The notes beneath the pieces are model-generated. The model did no database searches and had not been told where the DNA came from. It saw nothing but the letters and a program-made list of their open reading frames with translations. A DNA stretch of 64,000 bases from Arenibaculum pallidiluteum (GTDB lineage: Bacteria; Pseudomonadota; Alphaproteobacteria; Azospirillales; Azospirillaceae), in contig NZ_JAFIQU010000008.1 in the NCBI RefSeq assembly GCF_017355985.1, forward strand, positions 62,001-126,000, read 5' to 3'. Position 1 is the first letter of the stretch. Each line of letters starts with the position of its first letter. The translations under genes were made by a program, and so were the position numbers. Below, in pieces: positions 43,542 to 53,201 of the stretch.

Positions 43542-43901
43542 AAAACCCGGCAGAGAATTGCGCCGGCGCACCACCACGCGCCCCTTTCGGTCCGGAAACG
43601 GGCATTGAAAGAAACAGGCGGATTGGAGCGAGTCGCCCCCCCCAAGAATATTCGCCCCACCAACCAACAATCACTGCAGAGCAGGGTATGGTGATGGTTG
43701 GCTCCAGAATTGATCAGCGACCCAAAGAAATGCTTGCCTTCGTCTTTATGACAAGTGGGCCTGCAGCATTTTGTCCCATGGTGCGCCGCACAAAGCTGCG
43801 CTATTTATAGCGGGCGCTTCCGGAATGGAGACGTCCCGCTGGGACCCGAGCTCAGAGCCGCTAATGCGCGAGCCATCCATCCGAACCGATACAGGTGCAT
43901 C
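43542..43901. other. Intergenic region, 360 bp, locally AT-rich
   Basis: Less GC-rich than its surroundings. Holds a small palindrome CGCTATTTATAGCG (43799-43812) and a GTCCCGCTGGGAC hairpin (near 43834), and ends in the leader of the first repeat protein. About the last 40 bp (from GATGCGCGAGC-like sequence) are similar to the leader of the second copy. No open frame with coding character. Confidence 0.45.
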
Positions 43902-44192
43902 TTGAAGACCTTCATCACCTCCATGACCGCGGCCATCGCGCTGACGACCGTGTCCGGCGCCGCCCTTGCGGCCGATCTCACCCCGCTCCACCCGGCGCTG
44001 CTCGCCGCGCCCGTCTATGCCGCGCATGCCGATGGCGCCCGCCTCGTGGCGCCCGCCGAGCGCATGCCGACGGTGGTCACCGCGCTGCATCCCGCGCTGC
44101 AGGGCGCGCCGGCCTATGTCGCGCATGCCGATGCGATGCGGCTGCGGGCCGCCGTGCTGACGCCGGTCCAGCTCGTCCAGAAGCCGGAATAA
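43902..44192 (+). CDS. Exported repeat protein, copy 1
   Basis: 96 aa from a TTG start preceded by AGGTG. Signal peptide (SMTAAIALTTVSGAALA, cut near 23). The mature chain is two copies of a repeat with core LHPAL-x3-PxYxAHADxxRL: residues 29-48 and 62-81. No family recognised. Tandem paralogue at 44383 has the same length and plan. Confidence 0.65.
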   Translation: MKTFITSMTAAIALTTVSGAALAADLTPLHPALLAAPVYAAHADGARLVAPAERMPTVVTALHPALQGAPAYVAHADAMRLRAAVLTPVQLVQKPE

Positions 44193-44283
44193 GGTTGCGC
44201 GAGCGCACGGCCCGGCACCGGGCCGTGCGACGCCACCCGGCGCGGCCGCGATCCCGCCGGCTTCAGTCGTAGCCGGATCGCCA

Positions 44284-44301
44284 CGGGACGAAATCGTCCC
44301 G
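44284..44301. other. Perfect small hairpin between the repeat-protein genes
   Basis: CGGGACGA AA TCGTCCCG: 8-bp arms around two A. It lies between copy 1 and copy 2; may end the first transcript or be a regulator site. Confidence 0.5.
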
Positions 44302-44382
44302 CAATCTGCGATGCGACGAATGGCAGTGCTGCGCTCGTTTCCCGATGCGCGAGCGCCCCAGTCGAACCATCGCAGGTGCACC

Positions 44383-44673
44383 ATGAAGATCATCCTCTTT
44401 AGCCTCGCCGCGCTCGCGCCGGCGATCCTGCCGGACATCGCCCGGGCGACCGACCTCACGCCGCTGCATCCGGCGTTGCAGCGACCGCCGGTCTACGCCG
44501 CCCATGCCGATGGCTCGCGCCTTCTCGCGAAAAGCCCCTGCCGCCGCGCCGCCGCCACTGCGCTGCACCCCGCGCTCCAGGGCGCGCCGGTCTACGCCGC
44601 CCATGCCGACGCGGCCCGGCTGCGCGCGGTGTCCGCCCGCGCGGTCCAGCTCGTTGAACGTCCCCAGGACTGA
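44383..44673 (+). CDS. Exported repeat protein, copy 2
   Basis: 96 aa, ATG start with AGGTG upstream. Signal peptide (IILFSLAALAPAILPDIARA), then the same double repeat: LTPLHPALQRPPVYAAHADGSRL and ATALHPALQGAPVYAAHADAARL. One Cys (C53) between repeats, absent in copy 1. The leader shares the GATGCGCGAGC...CAGGTGCA pattern with copy 1, so the pair arose by tandem duplication. Function unknown. Confidence 0.7.
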   Translation: MKIILFSLAALAPAILPDIARATDLTPLHPALQRPPVYAAHADGSRLLAKSPCRRAAATALHPALQGAPVYAAHADAARLRAVSARAVQLVERPQD

Positions 44674-44859
44674 ATCCCCACGCACCGAGTCCCCCCGGGA
44701 CCGACGGCGCGTGCCGGCCGGTCCGGACATCAGCGGGCCGCCTGGCGCAACGCTTTCGCACAGCGCCGCCGGCTGCATAACGGGTGATGGGCAAACCGCT
44801 TGCAGCAGCCCTGCGAGCCGATAGAGTACCGGTGTCCTGTCGCGCACCGAGGCCCCAGA

Positions 44860-46584
44860 ATGTCGAAACCCCGTCTGCGCTCCGATGTCACGCGCGAGGG
44901 TCTCGACCGCACGCCGCACCGCGCCTTCATGCGCGCCACAGGGCTCGACGACGCCGCGATCGCGCGGCCGATGGTCGGCGTCGTCAGCATGAAGGGCGAC
45001 ATCACCCCCTGCAACATGACCCACGGCCCGCAGGCAGAGGCCGCGAAGCAAGGAATCGCCGAGGCCGGCGGCACGGCGCGCGAGTTCACGACGATCTCGA
45101 TCTCGGACGGGATCGGCATGAACCATGAGGGCATGAAGTTCTCCCTGGTCAGCCGCGAGCTGATCGCCGATTCGATCGAGGCCGTCGTCCACGGCCATGC
45201 CTATGACGGGCTCGTGGCCTTCGGCGGCTGCGACAAGACGCTGCCGGGCGCCATGATGGGGCTGGTCCGCTGCAACGTCCCCGGCGTGTTCCTCTATGGC
45301 GGAAGCGCGCTTCCGGGCCTGTTCCGGGGGCGCGACGTCACAGTCCTGGACGCCTACGAGGCGGTCGGCGCCGTGCAGACCGGCGCCATGGACGAGGCCA
45401 GCCTCGCCGAGCTGGAGCGCGTGTGCAAGCCGACGGTCGGCGCCTGCGCCGGCCAGTTCACCGCGAACACCATGGCCATGGTGTCCGAGGCGCTCGGCCT
45501 GACGGTCCCCAACGCGTCCATGGTGCCCGGCGTCTACGCAGCCCGCACCGCGATCGCCAGGCGCGCCGGCGCGCTCGTGATGGAGATCATCCGCCGCGGC
45601 GGGCCGCTGCCCCGCGACCTGGTGACACCCCGATCCCTCGAGAATGCCTGCGCCATCGTGGCCGCCACCGGCGGATCCTCCAACGCGGCGCTGCACATCC
45701 CCGCCATCGCCCACGAGGCCGGGATCCGGTTCACCATCGACGACGTGGCCGAGGTCTTCGCACGGACGCCCCTGATCGGCGACCTGCGTCCCGGCGGCAG
45801 ATATGTCGCCAAGGACGTCCACGAGGTCGGCGGCGCATCGGTGATCATCCGCGCGCTGATCGAGGCGGGCGTGCTCGACGGCACCTGCCCGACCGTCACC
45901 GGCCGCAGCCTCGCCGAGGAGCATGCGGGCGCGCCCGAGCCGGACGGACGCGTGATCCGTTCCGTGGCCGAGGCAATCCGCCCGGACGGCGGCCTTGCGG
46001 TGCTGAAGGGCAACCTTGCGCCCGACGGTGCGCTTCTGAAGGTCGCGGGGCTGAAGACGCTCGTTCACGAGGGGCCGGCGCGGGTCTTCGACAGCGAGGA
46101 GGACTGCGCCGACGCCGTGCGCCGGCGCGCCTACGCCGAGGGCGACGTCCTGGTGATCCGCCACGAGGGTCCGCGCGGCGGACCCGGCATGCGGGAGATG
46201 CTCGGCGTCACCGCCCTGATCTACGGCCAGCAGATGGGAGAAAAGGTCGCCCTTCTGACCGATGGCCGGTTCTCGGGCGCGACGCGCGGGATCTGCGTCG
46301 GCCACATCGCGCCGGAGGCGGCGGCCGGGGGGCCGCTCGCCCTGGTGCGCGACGGCGACCGGATCCGGGTCGACGGGGCGGCGCGCCGGCTCGACCTGCT
46401 CGTGGACGCGGCCGAGCTGGCCCGTCGCCGTGCCGGGTGGGTGGCGCCGCCGCCGCGGCACCGCGCGGGGCTGCTCTCGAAATACATGCAGACCGTCAGC
46501 CAGGCCGATATCGGCGCCGTCACCCATGCGGGCGGCGCCGTCTGGCCGGCCGACCGTCCTGATCACGGCGGGGAGCGGGAATGA
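44860..46584 (+). CDS. IlvD/Edd-family dihydroxy- or sugar-acid dehydratase
   Basis: 574 aa. Iron-sulfur cysteines of the family are present: C51 (ITPCN), C124 (GGCDKTLPG), C196 ([12 protein letters not shown]). The [14 protein letters not shown] and [17 protein letters not shown] segments are conserved. Sequence is close to IlvD, but it heads a TRAP-transport operon with a tartronate-semialdehyde-type reductase and hydroxypyruvate isomerase, so a catabolic sugar-acid dehydratase is more likely than valine/isoleucine synthesis. ATG 44860; stop overlaps next start. Confidence 0.85.
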   Translation: MSKPRLRSDVTREGLDRTPHRAFMRATGLDDAAIARPMVGVVSMKGDITPCNMTHGPQAEAAKQGIAEAGGTAREFTTISISDGIGMNHEGMKFSLVSRELIADSIEAVVHGHAYDGLVAFGGCDKTLPGAMMGLVRCNVPGVFLYGGSALPGLFRGRDVTVLDAYEAVGAVQTGAMDEASLAELERVCKPTVGACAGQFTANTMAMVSEALGLTVPNASMVPGVYAARTAIARRAGALVMEIIRRGGPLPRDLVTPRSLENACAIVAATGGSSNAALHIPAIAHEAGIRFTIDDVAEVFARTPLIGDLRPGGRYVAKDVHEVGGASVIIRALIEAGVLDGTCPTVTGRSLAEEHAGAPEPDGRVIRSVAEAIRPDGGLAVLKGNLAPDGALLKVAGLKTLVHEGPARVFDSEEDCADAVRRRAYAEGDVLVIRHEGPRGGPGMREMLGVTALIYGQQMGEKVALLTDGRFSGATRGICVGHIAPEAAAGGPLALVRDGDRIRVDGAARRLDLLVDAAELARRRAGWVAPPPRHRAGLLSKYMQTVSQADIGAVTHAGGAVWPADRPDHGGERE

Positions 46585-47492
46585 GCGACATCGGCGGCGA
46601 GCGCCTGGGCTTCGTCGGGCTCGGGCTTATGGGCCTTCCGATGACGCGCCGCCTGCTTGCGGCCGGCCGGACGGTGACGGTGTGGAACCGATCGCCCGCC
46701 AAGGCCGAGGCGGCACGCAACGCCGGCGCGCGCGTCGCGGACGGACCGGCCGGCGTGGCGGCCGAGGCCGACATCGTCTTCCTCTGCGTCACCGATACGG
46801 CCGCCGTCGAGGAGGTCGTCTTCGGCCCGGCCGGGCTTGCCACCCTGCCCGGCCATGGAAAGCTGGTGGTCGACTTCTCCTCGATCCGTCCGGACGCCAC
46901 GCGGGCCATTGCGGCGCGGCTGGAGGCCGCGAACGGCATGCGCTGGATCGACGCCCCGGTCTCGGGCGGTGTCGACGGCGCCGAGAAGGGAACGCTGGCC
47001 GTGATGGCCGGGGGCGATCCCGCCGACTTCGCACGGGTCGAGCCGCATGTGCTGCTGATGGCCCAGCGCTTCACCCTGATGGGTCCGGTGGGCACCGGGC
47101 AGACAACCAAGCTGTGCAACCAGGTGATCGTCGGCTGCGGCATGGCGGTGCTCGCCGAAGCGACGCGTCTTGCCGCCAATTCGGGGATCGACCCGACCAG
47201 GCTGCCCCAGGCGCTGGCCGGCGGCTTCGCGGATTCAAAGCCTCTGCAGCTCTTCGTGCCGCGCATGGCCGCGGGCATCCACGACCCGCCGCTGGGCCAC
47301 ACCCACACCATGCTCAAGGACCTCGACACCGCGCTCGACCTTGCTGTCGGGACAGGGACGCCGGTGCCGATGGCCGGGCTCGCGGCGCAGCTCTTCCGCA
47401 TGCTCGCGGCGAGCCGGGGCCAAGAAAGCGACGCGCTGGAAATCTACAAGCTCGGCGCGCGGGACCAGGGAAAGGATCAGGGGGAAAGATGA
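46581..47492 (+). CDS. 3-hydroxyacid dehydrogenase, GarR/HIBADH type
   Basis: NAD(P)-dependent beta-hydroxyacid dehydrogenase, 303 aa. Cofactor loop [13 protein letters not shown], substrate motif [22 protein letters not shown], catalytic Lys in [14 protein letters not shown], and the C-terminal [10 protein letters not shown] helix. Likely reduces tartronate semialdehyde to glycerate, given the linked Hyi gene; 3-hydroxyisobutyrate is the alternative. Confidence 0.85.
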   Translation: MSDIGGERLGFVGLGLMGLPMTRRLLAAGRTVTVWNRSPAKAEAARNAGARVADGPAGVAAEADIVFLCVTDTAAVEEVVFGPAGLATLPGHGKLVVDFSSIRPDATRAIAARLEAANGMRWIDAPVSGGVDGAEKGTLAVMAGGDPADFARVEPHVLLMAQRFTLMGPVGTGQTTKLCNQVIVGCGMAVLAEATRLAANSGIDPTRLPQALAGGFADSKPLQLFVPRMAAGIHDPPLGHTHTMLKDLDTALDLAVGTGTPVPMAGLAAQLFRMLAASRGQESDALEIYKLGARDQGKDQGER

Positions 47493-48553
47493 TGGCGAAG
47501 ATCTCGGGCGTGGTGGCAATGGCCCTCACGGCGTTGGCCCTGCTGACGGGCGCGTCCACCGCGGATGCCCAGAGCCGCACCATCCGGGTCGGCAACTGGC
47601 TGCCGATGCACCACCTGAACGTCAGCGGCATCATCGAGCCGTGGGCGCGCGCCATCGAGAGGGAGACCAACGGCGAGCTCAAGTTCGAGATCATGTCGAG
47701 CGCGCTCGCCGGCCCGCCCCAGTATTTCGACCTCGTGCTCGACGGGGCGGTCGACGTCGGCTTTGGTGTGTCCGGGCACAATCCCGGCCGCTTCCCCATG
47801 ACGCAGGTGATGGAGCTGCCCTTCATGTCGCCGGACCCGGCGGCGGGCAGCGCCGCTGCCTGGCTGACCTACGAGCGCTACGGCGCGCGCTACGGCGAGC
47901 ACAAGGGCGCCAAGGTGGTCGGGCTGTGGGTGCACAGCGAGCCCTACATCTTCATGCGCTCGGAGAAGGTGTCCTCGCTGGCCGATCTCGCCGGGAAGAA
48001 GATCCGGATCGGCGGGAACGTGACCGGGCGCATCGTGTCCATGCTCGGCGCCACGCCGGTGCAGCTTCCGCCGACCGAGGCCCAGCAGGCGATGACGCGC
48101 GGCATCGCCGACGGCATCACCTTCCCCGCGGAATCGTTGGTGTTCTTCAACATCCACCCCGTGATCAAGAGCGCCATCCGCTTTCCCGGCGGCCTCTACA
48201 CCGACACCTTCTGGCTGGCCTTCAACCAGGGCGTCTGGGACCAGCTGACGCCGTCCCAGAAGGCGGCCGTGGAGAAGCATTCGGGCCTCGCCATCGCGAT
48301 CCGCGCCGGCCTCGCCTGGAGCGCCGGTGACCGCTGGGCCTTCAACGCGCTCCAGGGGCTCCAGACCTACACCCTCTCGGCCGAGGAGACCGCCAAGGCC
48401 AAGGAGACGCTGAAGGTCATGGAGCAGGAATGGCTCGCGGAGGCGCAGAAGCGCAGCCTGCCCGGCCCGGAGATCCTCGATTACGCCCGCGTCATGGCGC
48501 AGTCCTACCGCAACGAGCGCCGGGTCAACATCCCCGGCCTCAAGGAGCCGTGA
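47489..48553 (+). CDS. TRAP transporter substrate-binding protein (DctP)
   Basis: 354 aa with signal peptide (VVAMALTALALLTGASTADA). DctP family, periplasmic receptor for a carboxylate. Landmarks: IRVGNWLPMHHLNVSGIIEPWARAIE, SLADLAGKKIRIGGNVTGRIVSMLGATPVQLPPTE. The Arg in KKIRIG is the usual carboxylate-binding residue. Overlaps the reductase stop and the DctQ start. Confidence 0.9.
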   Translation: MMAKISGVVAMALTALALLTGASTADAQSRTIRVGNWLPMHHLNVSGIIEPWARAIERETNGELKFEIMSSALAGPPQYFDLVLDGAVDVGFGVSGHNPGRFPMTQVMELPFMSPDPAAGSAAAWLTYERYGARYGEHKGAKVVGLWVHSEPYIFMRSEKVSSLADLAGKKIRIGGNVTGRIVSMLGATPVQLPPTEAQQAMTRGIADGITFPAESLVFFNIHPVIKSAIRFPGGLYTDTFWLAFNQGVWDQLTPSQKAAVEKHSGLAIAIRAGLAWSAGDRWAFNALQGLQTYTLSAEETAKAKETLKVMEQEWLAEAQKRSLPGPEILDYARVMAQSYRNERRVNIPGLKEP

Positions 48554-49068
48554 TGGCGTCAGGCCGCGTGCACGGGCACGGTCTCGCGGCGAGGCTGGAC
48601 CGCGCGATGTGGGCGCTCGCCTTCGTCGCGGGACTGATCGCGACCGTGATGATGGCGGTGACCGTCCTGGACGTCGCGGGCCGGTTCCTTGCGAACCGCC
48701 CGCTCACGGGCGCCTTCGAGGCCATCGAGCTGATGATGGCCGCCATCGTCTTCCTGGCCCTGCCGGCGGTCACATGGCGGCGCGAGCACGTGGTCGTCAC
48801 CGTGCTGTACGAGCGGATGCCGCCCTTCCTGCAGTCCCTCAGCACGGCGGCCGGCGAGATCGCCTCGGCCCTGACCTGCGGAATCCTGTCGTGGCGGGCC
48901 TGGCTCTACGGCGAGCGCCTGTTCGGCTCCGGCGAGCGGACGCTGGAGCTCGGCGTGCCGCGCGGAGCGATCCCCGCCGGAGCGTCGATCATTCTCGGGT
49001 TGCTCGTGGCCCTGTTCCTGATCCGCGCCATGCGCGCGCTGTTCCTGGGCGAACGGGCGCCCAGCTGA
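48553..49068 (+). CDS. TRAP transporter small permease (DctQ)
   Basis: 171 aa, four membrane helices, with VLDVAGRFLANRPLTGAFEAIELMMAAIVFLALP typical of DctQ. ATG at 48553 shares one base with the dctP stop. Confidence 0.88.
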   Translation: MASGRVHGHGLAARLDRAMWALAFVAGLIATVMMAVTVLDVAGRFLANRPLTGAFEAIELMMAAIVFLALPAVTWRREHVVVTVLYERMPPFLQSLSTAAGEIASALTCGILSWRAWLYGERLFGSGERTLELGVPRGAIPAGASIILGLLVALFLIRAMRALFLGERAPS

Positions 49069-49072
49069 GGAC

Positions 49073-50380
49073 ATGATGGAACCCTGGAGCATCGCCGCGC
49101 TGGGATTCGCGGCCCTGTTGGTCCTGATCGCCATCGGCTGGCCGATCGGGATCTCGATGATCATCACCGGCGGGGTCGGCACCATCGTGGCCCTGGGCTG
49201 GCGGGCTGCATTCTCCACTGTCGGGCAGACCGTCAGCATGACCCCGGTGAGCTACGAGCTTTCCGTCGTGCCCATGTTCATCCTGATGGGTGAGCTGATC
49301 GTCCGCTCCGGCGAGGCCGGACGCCTCTACGGGAGCTGCTACCGCTTCCTCGGCCACCTCCGCGGCGGGCTCGCCATGGCGACGATCGCCGCCTGCGCGG
49401 GCTTCGCCGCGCTTTCGGGCTCCTCCATCGCCACCGCGGCGGCCATGGGCCGGGTCGCAATGCCGGAGATGCGGCGCTATCGCTATGCCGACGATCTCGC
49501 CTCCGGGGCGATCGCCGCGGGAGGCACGCTGGGCATCCTGATCCCGCCCTCGGTGCTGATGGTGCTCTACGGCATCCAGACGGGCACCGACATCGGCCAG
49601 CTCTTCATCGCGGGGATCGTGCCGGGCGTGCTCGGCGCCGTCCTCTACATCGTGACCATCGCCATCGTCTGCGCCCTCCGGCCGGAGGCGGGACCCAGGG
49701 GGGAACGGTCCTCCTGGGCGGAGCGGCGGAGCGCGCTGCGCGAGATCTACAAGACGCTGATCCTGTTCCTTGTGGTGATCGGGGGCATCTACGGCGGCAT
49801 CTTCACGGCGACCGAGGCGGCCGGCATCGGGGCCTTCGGGGCGCTCGTGATCGCCCTCGTCAACCGCAGCCTCTCGGTCCGCACCCTGGTGGAGGCCGTG
49901 ACCGAGACGGCCAAGGTCACGGCCAACCTGTTCTTCGTGCTGATCGGCGCCATCGTCTTCTCGAACTTCCTGAACGTGACGGGGCTGACGAACGTCCTGA
50001 GCGGCCTGGTGACGGGCTGGGGCCTCCCGGGGATCGGCGTGATCGCCCTGATCACCGTGATCTACGTCGTGCTCGGCACCTTCATGGAGGAGCTGTCGAT
50101 GGTGCTCCTGACCGTGCCGGTCTTCTTCCCCATCGTCACCTCCTTCGGCTACGACCCTGTCTGGTTCGGCATCTACGTGGTGTTCATCACCCAGCTCGGG
50201 ATGATCTCGCCACCGGTCGGCATCAATCTCTTCGTGATCAAGGGGCTGTTCCGCGACATCCCCGGCCGGACGATCTTCCGGGGCGTCATGCCCTTCATCG
50301 CCATGGACATGGTGCGGCTCGCCATCCTGATCGCCTTCCCCGCGACCGCGCTGTTCCTGCCGCGTCTGGCCGCGCCCTGA
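49073..50380 (+). CDS. TRAP transporter large permease (DctM)
   Basis: 435 aa, about twelve membrane helices, with family features GELIVRSGEAGRLY, GFAALSGSSIATAAAMGRVAMPEM, GTLGILIPPSVLMVLYG, and TQLGMISPPVGINLFV. Channel subunit of the sodium-driven TRAP system. Confidence 0.92.
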   Translation: MMEPWSIAALGFAALLVLIAIGWPIGISMIITGGVGTIVALGWRAAFSTVGQTVSMTPVSYELSVVPMFILMGELIVRSGEAGRLYGSCYRFLGHLRGGLAMATIAACAGFAALSGSSIATAAAMGRVAMPEMRRYRYADDLASGAIAAGGTLGILIPPSVLMVLYGIQTGTDIGQLFIAGIVPGVLGAVLYIVTIAIVCALRPEAGPRGERSSWAERRSALREIYKTLILFLVVIGGIYGGIFTATEAAGIGAFGALVIALVNRSLSVRTLVEAVTETAKVTANLFFVLIGAIVFSNFLNVTGLTNVLSGLVTGWGLPGIGVIALITVIYVVLGTFMEELSMVLLTVPVFFPIVTSFGYDPVWFGIYVVFITQLGMISPPVGINLFVIKGLFRDIPGRTIFRGVMPFIAMDMVRLAILIAFPATALFLPRLAAP

Positions 50381-50390
50381 GGGCACCCGC

Positions 50391-51182
50391 ATGCGGATCG
50401 CAGCGAACCTGTCCATGCTGTTCACGGAGCGCCCGCTCGCCGGTCGCTTCGCCGCGGCCGCGGCGGCCGGCTTCGATGCGGTCGAGATCCAGTTCCCGTA
50501 TGACCAGCCCGTCGACGCCCTGCGCGCCGCCGCCGAGGATGCGGGCCTGCCGCTGGTCCTGATCAACCTTCCCGCCGGCGATCTCGCGGCCGGCGAGGTC
50601 GGGCTGGCGTCGCTTCCATCCCGCGAGGCCGAGTTCCGCGCGGCGGTCGATCTGTGCCTGAGCTACGCGCGCCCGCTGGGCGTGCGCAAGGTGAACGTCC
50701 TGGCCGGACGGCCGCCGGATATGGGCGACGCACGGGTCATGCGGACACTTGCCGCCAACCTGCGGGCCGCGGGCGATCGCTTCGGCGAAGCCGGCATCGC
50801 GGTGCAGGTCGAGGCCGTGAACCCCATCGACGTGCCGGGCTTCCTCCTGACGGGCCTCGATCACGCGCTCCAGGCCATCGCGGCGGCGGACCATCCGAAC
50901 CTGCACCTGCAGTTCGACCTCTATCACATGGCCCTGACGGAGCCTTCGCTCGAGACAGCGGTCCGGCGCGCGGGGCCTCGGATCGGCCACGTGCAGTTCG
51001 CAGACGCGCCCGGTCGCCACGAGCCGGGAACCGGCGGACTGGACTTCGCTGCGGCGCTGCGCGCCTTGGGAGCGGCCCGGTACGACGACGTGGTCTCGGC
51101 GGAGTACCGGCCGGTCGGGCGGACGGAGGACGGCCTCGGCTGGCTTCCGGAATTCCGGCGACTGCTCGCCGAGATCGGCTAA
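50391..51182 (+). CDS. hyi: Hydroxypyruvate isomerase family protein
   Basis: TIM-barrel sugar-phosphate-isomerase-like protein, 263 aa. MRIAANLSMLFTERPL opening, acid residue in VQVEAVNPIDVPGFLL, metal site in LQFDLYHM and HVQFADAPGRHEPGTG are those of Hyi. It interconverts hydroxypyruvate and tartronate semialdehyde, linking with the GarR-type reductase. Last gene of the operon. Confidence 0.87.
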   Translation: MRIAANLSMLFTERPLAGRFAAAAAAGFDAVEIQFPYDQPVDALRAAAEDAGLPLVLINLPAGDLAAGEVGLASLPSREAEFRAAVDLCLSYARPLGVRKVNVLAGRPPDMGDARVMRTLAANLRAAGDRFGEAGIAVQVEAVNPIDVPGFLLTGLDHALQAIAAADHPNLHLQFDLYHMALTEPSLETAVRRAGPRIGHVQFADAPGRHEPGTGGLDFAAALRALGAARYDDVVSAEYRPVGRTEDGLGWLPEFRRLLAEIG

Positions 51183-51204
51183 GGCCAGCCCGCGAGCGGC
51201 GCGC

Positions 51205-51765
51205 TCAGTGTCCCGCGAGGCGCCCGACCCGGCCGCCCTGCTGCGCGCCCTCCTCCTCCTGCCGCGCCGCCTCCGCCTCGGCCTCGTCCCTGGCCTCTTC
51301 CCGGGCGCCGCCGATCTCCGCCTCGGCCGATGCGCTGAGACGCTGGTAGATGCCGAGCCCGACCACCAGCAGGACCCCGCAGAACAGCAGCAGGGTGGGG
51401 TACAGCATCATCGCCATGTCCTGCTTCGCCGCCTCGAAGATGGCGACCAGCGCCTCGAGGAATACGGCGATCGTGATCGTCGAGATGAACTTGGTCAGGC
51501 TGCGGCGGGCCTCGCCCGCATGCCGGAGCTCGCGGCCCCGGATGGCCTCCTCCTCCAGCAGGTACTTGGCCACGTCGAAGATGGCGATCGCGATGATCGT
51601 GTAGCCGACGGCCTCCAGCAGCGCAGAGCCAAGCGCGCCTCCGCCCGCGCCGAAGACGGTCAGGACGTCGCCGGCGCCGGACACGATCAGGGCGGCGGCG
51701 AGCAGCATCAGAATCAGGCTGACCAGAGCGAAGACAGACCGCGTCACCAGGTCGACGAACCGCAT
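51205..51765 (-). CDS. Membrane protein with charged C-terminal helix
   Basis: 186 aa, about four membrane segments (SVFALVSLILMLLAAALIVSG; ALLEAVGYTIIAIAIFDVAKYLL; SLTKFISTITIAVFLEALVAIF; TLLLFCGVLLVVGLGIY). The C-terminus is an acidic/basic helix (AREEARDEAEAEAARQEEEGA). FDVAKYLLEEE with RRSLTKFISTI is a pattern I have seen in unnamed proteobacterial membrane proteins. Function unknown. Confidence 0.7.
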   Translation of the reverse strand: MRFVDLVTRSVFALVSLILMLLAAALIVSGAGDVLTVFGAGGGALGSALLEAVGYTIIAIAIFDVAKYLLEEEAIRGRELRHAGEARRSLTKFISTITIAVFLEALVAIFEAAKQDMAMMLYPTLLLFCGVLLVVGLGIYQRLSASAEAEIGGAREEARDEAEAEAARQEEEGAQQGGRVGRLAGH

Positions 51766-52116
51766 CGCACACCGTTCCGGAGCCATCCGCGCCGGGCCGG
51801 AAGCACGGCGCTCAGGCTGGAAACGGCGGCCGGCCCGTTCTGGTTGCCAGAACCGGAGGCGGCACCACCCTTGCCGGTGTCCTTGGGGCGCGTCGAAATC
51901 CTTGATCGACGCGACCTCGGCGGGTGCGCGGGCGCCAAGCGCTTTGTCACGCGCTTGCCCCGCTCGGCACGCGGCCGGAATGGCAATTTGGCGCCCCCAT
52001 TCCTTCGGAGCCGCCAACGTGTCCCGGAAGCCGACCGCATCCGCTGCCGTCTCCTCCCGCCTGCCAGCCTGCATCCGCGCACATGCCCGCGCCGAACGGA
52101 GCATGGGGCGCTGAAC
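51766..52116. other. Intergenic region, 351 bp
   Basis: Divergent space between the membrane protein and the 57-aa gene. GC-rich with a short AT-richer part near 51975-51990. Frames through it lack coding character. No hairpin or recognised operator found. Confidence 0.4.
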
Positions 52117-52290
52117 ATGGATATCCCGACCGCGCTGATGGCCTCCGCGGCGGTCTTCGCTGCGTCCCTCGCCGCGCTGGCGGCGCTCGCTGTGGCCTAC
52201 ATCCTCCACCTGGTGCGGCGGCGGCGCGCGAAGCGCATCGACGAGGACTACAAGGCACTGGTCCGGCGCGCCGGCGGCGCGCGCTACTGA
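52117..52290 (+). CDS. 57-aa single-helix membrane protein
   Basis: Starts MDIPTALMASAAVFAASLAALAALAVAYILHLV, one membrane helix, then a basic RRRRAKR stop-transfer cluster and a short cytosolic tail. A terminator-like hairpin follows directly. No family recognised. Confidence 0.55.
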   Translation: MDIPTALMASAAVFAASLAALAALAVAYILHLVRRRRAKRIDEDYKALVRRAGGARY

Positions 52291-52291
52291 G

Positions 52292-52322
52292 CCGGCCGGG
52301 AGGGCAGAGCCCTTCCCGGCCG
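52292..52322. terminator. Bidirectional hairpin between convergent small genes
   Basis: GGCCGGGAGGGC and GCCCTTCCCGGCC pair with one bulge around a short loop, straight after the stop of the 57-aa gene and before the end of the convergent gene at 52336. No T-run. Confidence 0.6.
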
Positions 52323-52335
52323 TGCCGCGTGACGC

Positions 52336-52638
52336 TCAGCGGCTCCAGAAGCTGCGGGGGCCGATGGCCCCGGCGGAGACCAGCCGGTCGTACATGGCGA
52401 CGTCATGCACCACCGCCCGGTAGCGCGCACCCTCGCCCGCCGGCGGGACCGGGGAGAGCGTGCCGTCCTCGGCGGCGTAGCTGACGACCTCGGGAAAGGC
52501 GAGGAGGCCGCCTGGAAGCTCCGTCGGCTCCGGCAGGGGCCGCGCGTCGCGGGACACGCCGCGCGCCACGGCGGCGGCGAAGCGGCGGGCATGGAGCTCG
52601 TGGTTGGACGGGGGAGGTGCGGGCCTGCGCGATGCCAT
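52336..52638 (-). CDS. Uncharacterised 100-aa protein
   Basis: Starts MASRRPAPPPSNHELHARRFAAAVARGV and includes ELPGGLLAFPEVVSYAAEDG; soluble, Pro/Ala/Arg-rich, no cysteine. GAGGAC lies 4-9 bases before the ATG. No family recognised. Confidence 0.55.
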   Translation of the reverse strand: MASRRPAPPPSNHELHARRFAAAVARGVSRDARPLPEPTELPGGLLAFPEVVSYAAEDGTLSPVPPAGEGARYRAVVHDVAMYDRLVSAGAIGPRSFWSR

Positions 52639-52834
52639 GGTTGTCCTCGAATGTCGGAGGACCGGATGCTGCCCAGGGCCGAGTCCCGCGTCCACGCCGA
52701 AGTGGTAGCCGCAAGCACGTCGCCGCAGGGTGTTGCCGGGGAGACTCACCGCGCCCCGCGACAAGGCCGGTCCGTTCGGCTATAGGCCGCCGGCACGGTC
52801 CATATGGCTTGGGCATGAGGAGACGAGCACGAAG

Positions 52835-53080
52835 ATGAACGGGGCGATGGACGAGCACGAGGCCGCCGCGGCCTGGGCCGAGCTGCTGGTGCCGCAGCTC
52901 CGCATGGTGGTCGCCGAGGGCGAGGTCCGGGGCCTGCCGCTGCCGATCCTGGTGAGCGCGATCTACGAGGTCGGCGCCCAGCTCGCGCGCGAGATCGGCT
53001 ACACCCCGGACCAGGTCGTGGAGCTGCTCGAGACGCAGATCGACGCCGTCATGGCGGAGGACGAGGACGAGCCGGACTGA
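52835..53080 (+). CDS. Uncharacterised acidic 81-aa protein
   Basis: Acidic, helical protein ([46 protein letters not shown]) with a poly-Glu/Asp end. GAGGAGACG precedes the ATG. Ends 72 bp before operator B, so it is probably not part of that transcript. Function unknown. Confidence 0.55.
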   Translation: MNGAMDEHEAAAAWAELLVPQLRMVVAEGEVRGLPLPILVSAIYEVGAQLAREIGYTPDQVVELLETQIDAVMAEDEDEPD

Positions 53081-53152
53081 CAGGCTGGGCCCCAATGCCG
53101 CTGCCGATCGCTGGTCGCCCGTCGTGGGCGCAGCTTTCCTCCTTGTCGCAGG

Positions 53153-53173
53153 ATATTTCAGGCTTAAACTATC
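53153..53173 (+). promoter_or_regulatory. Operator copy B of the aminobenzoate regulon
   Basis: Core TTCAGGCTTAAA, same orientation as copy A, ending 28 bp before the monooxygenase start. Matches copy A at 17 of 21 positions. Confidence 0.75.
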
Positions 53174-53201
53174 CCCGGTCGGCAGGGTGGGAGGATCGGG
53201 C

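Noticed and set aside
44263..46566. 767-codon minus-strand frame
   Set aside because: Antisense to the dehydratase and the repeat protein genes.
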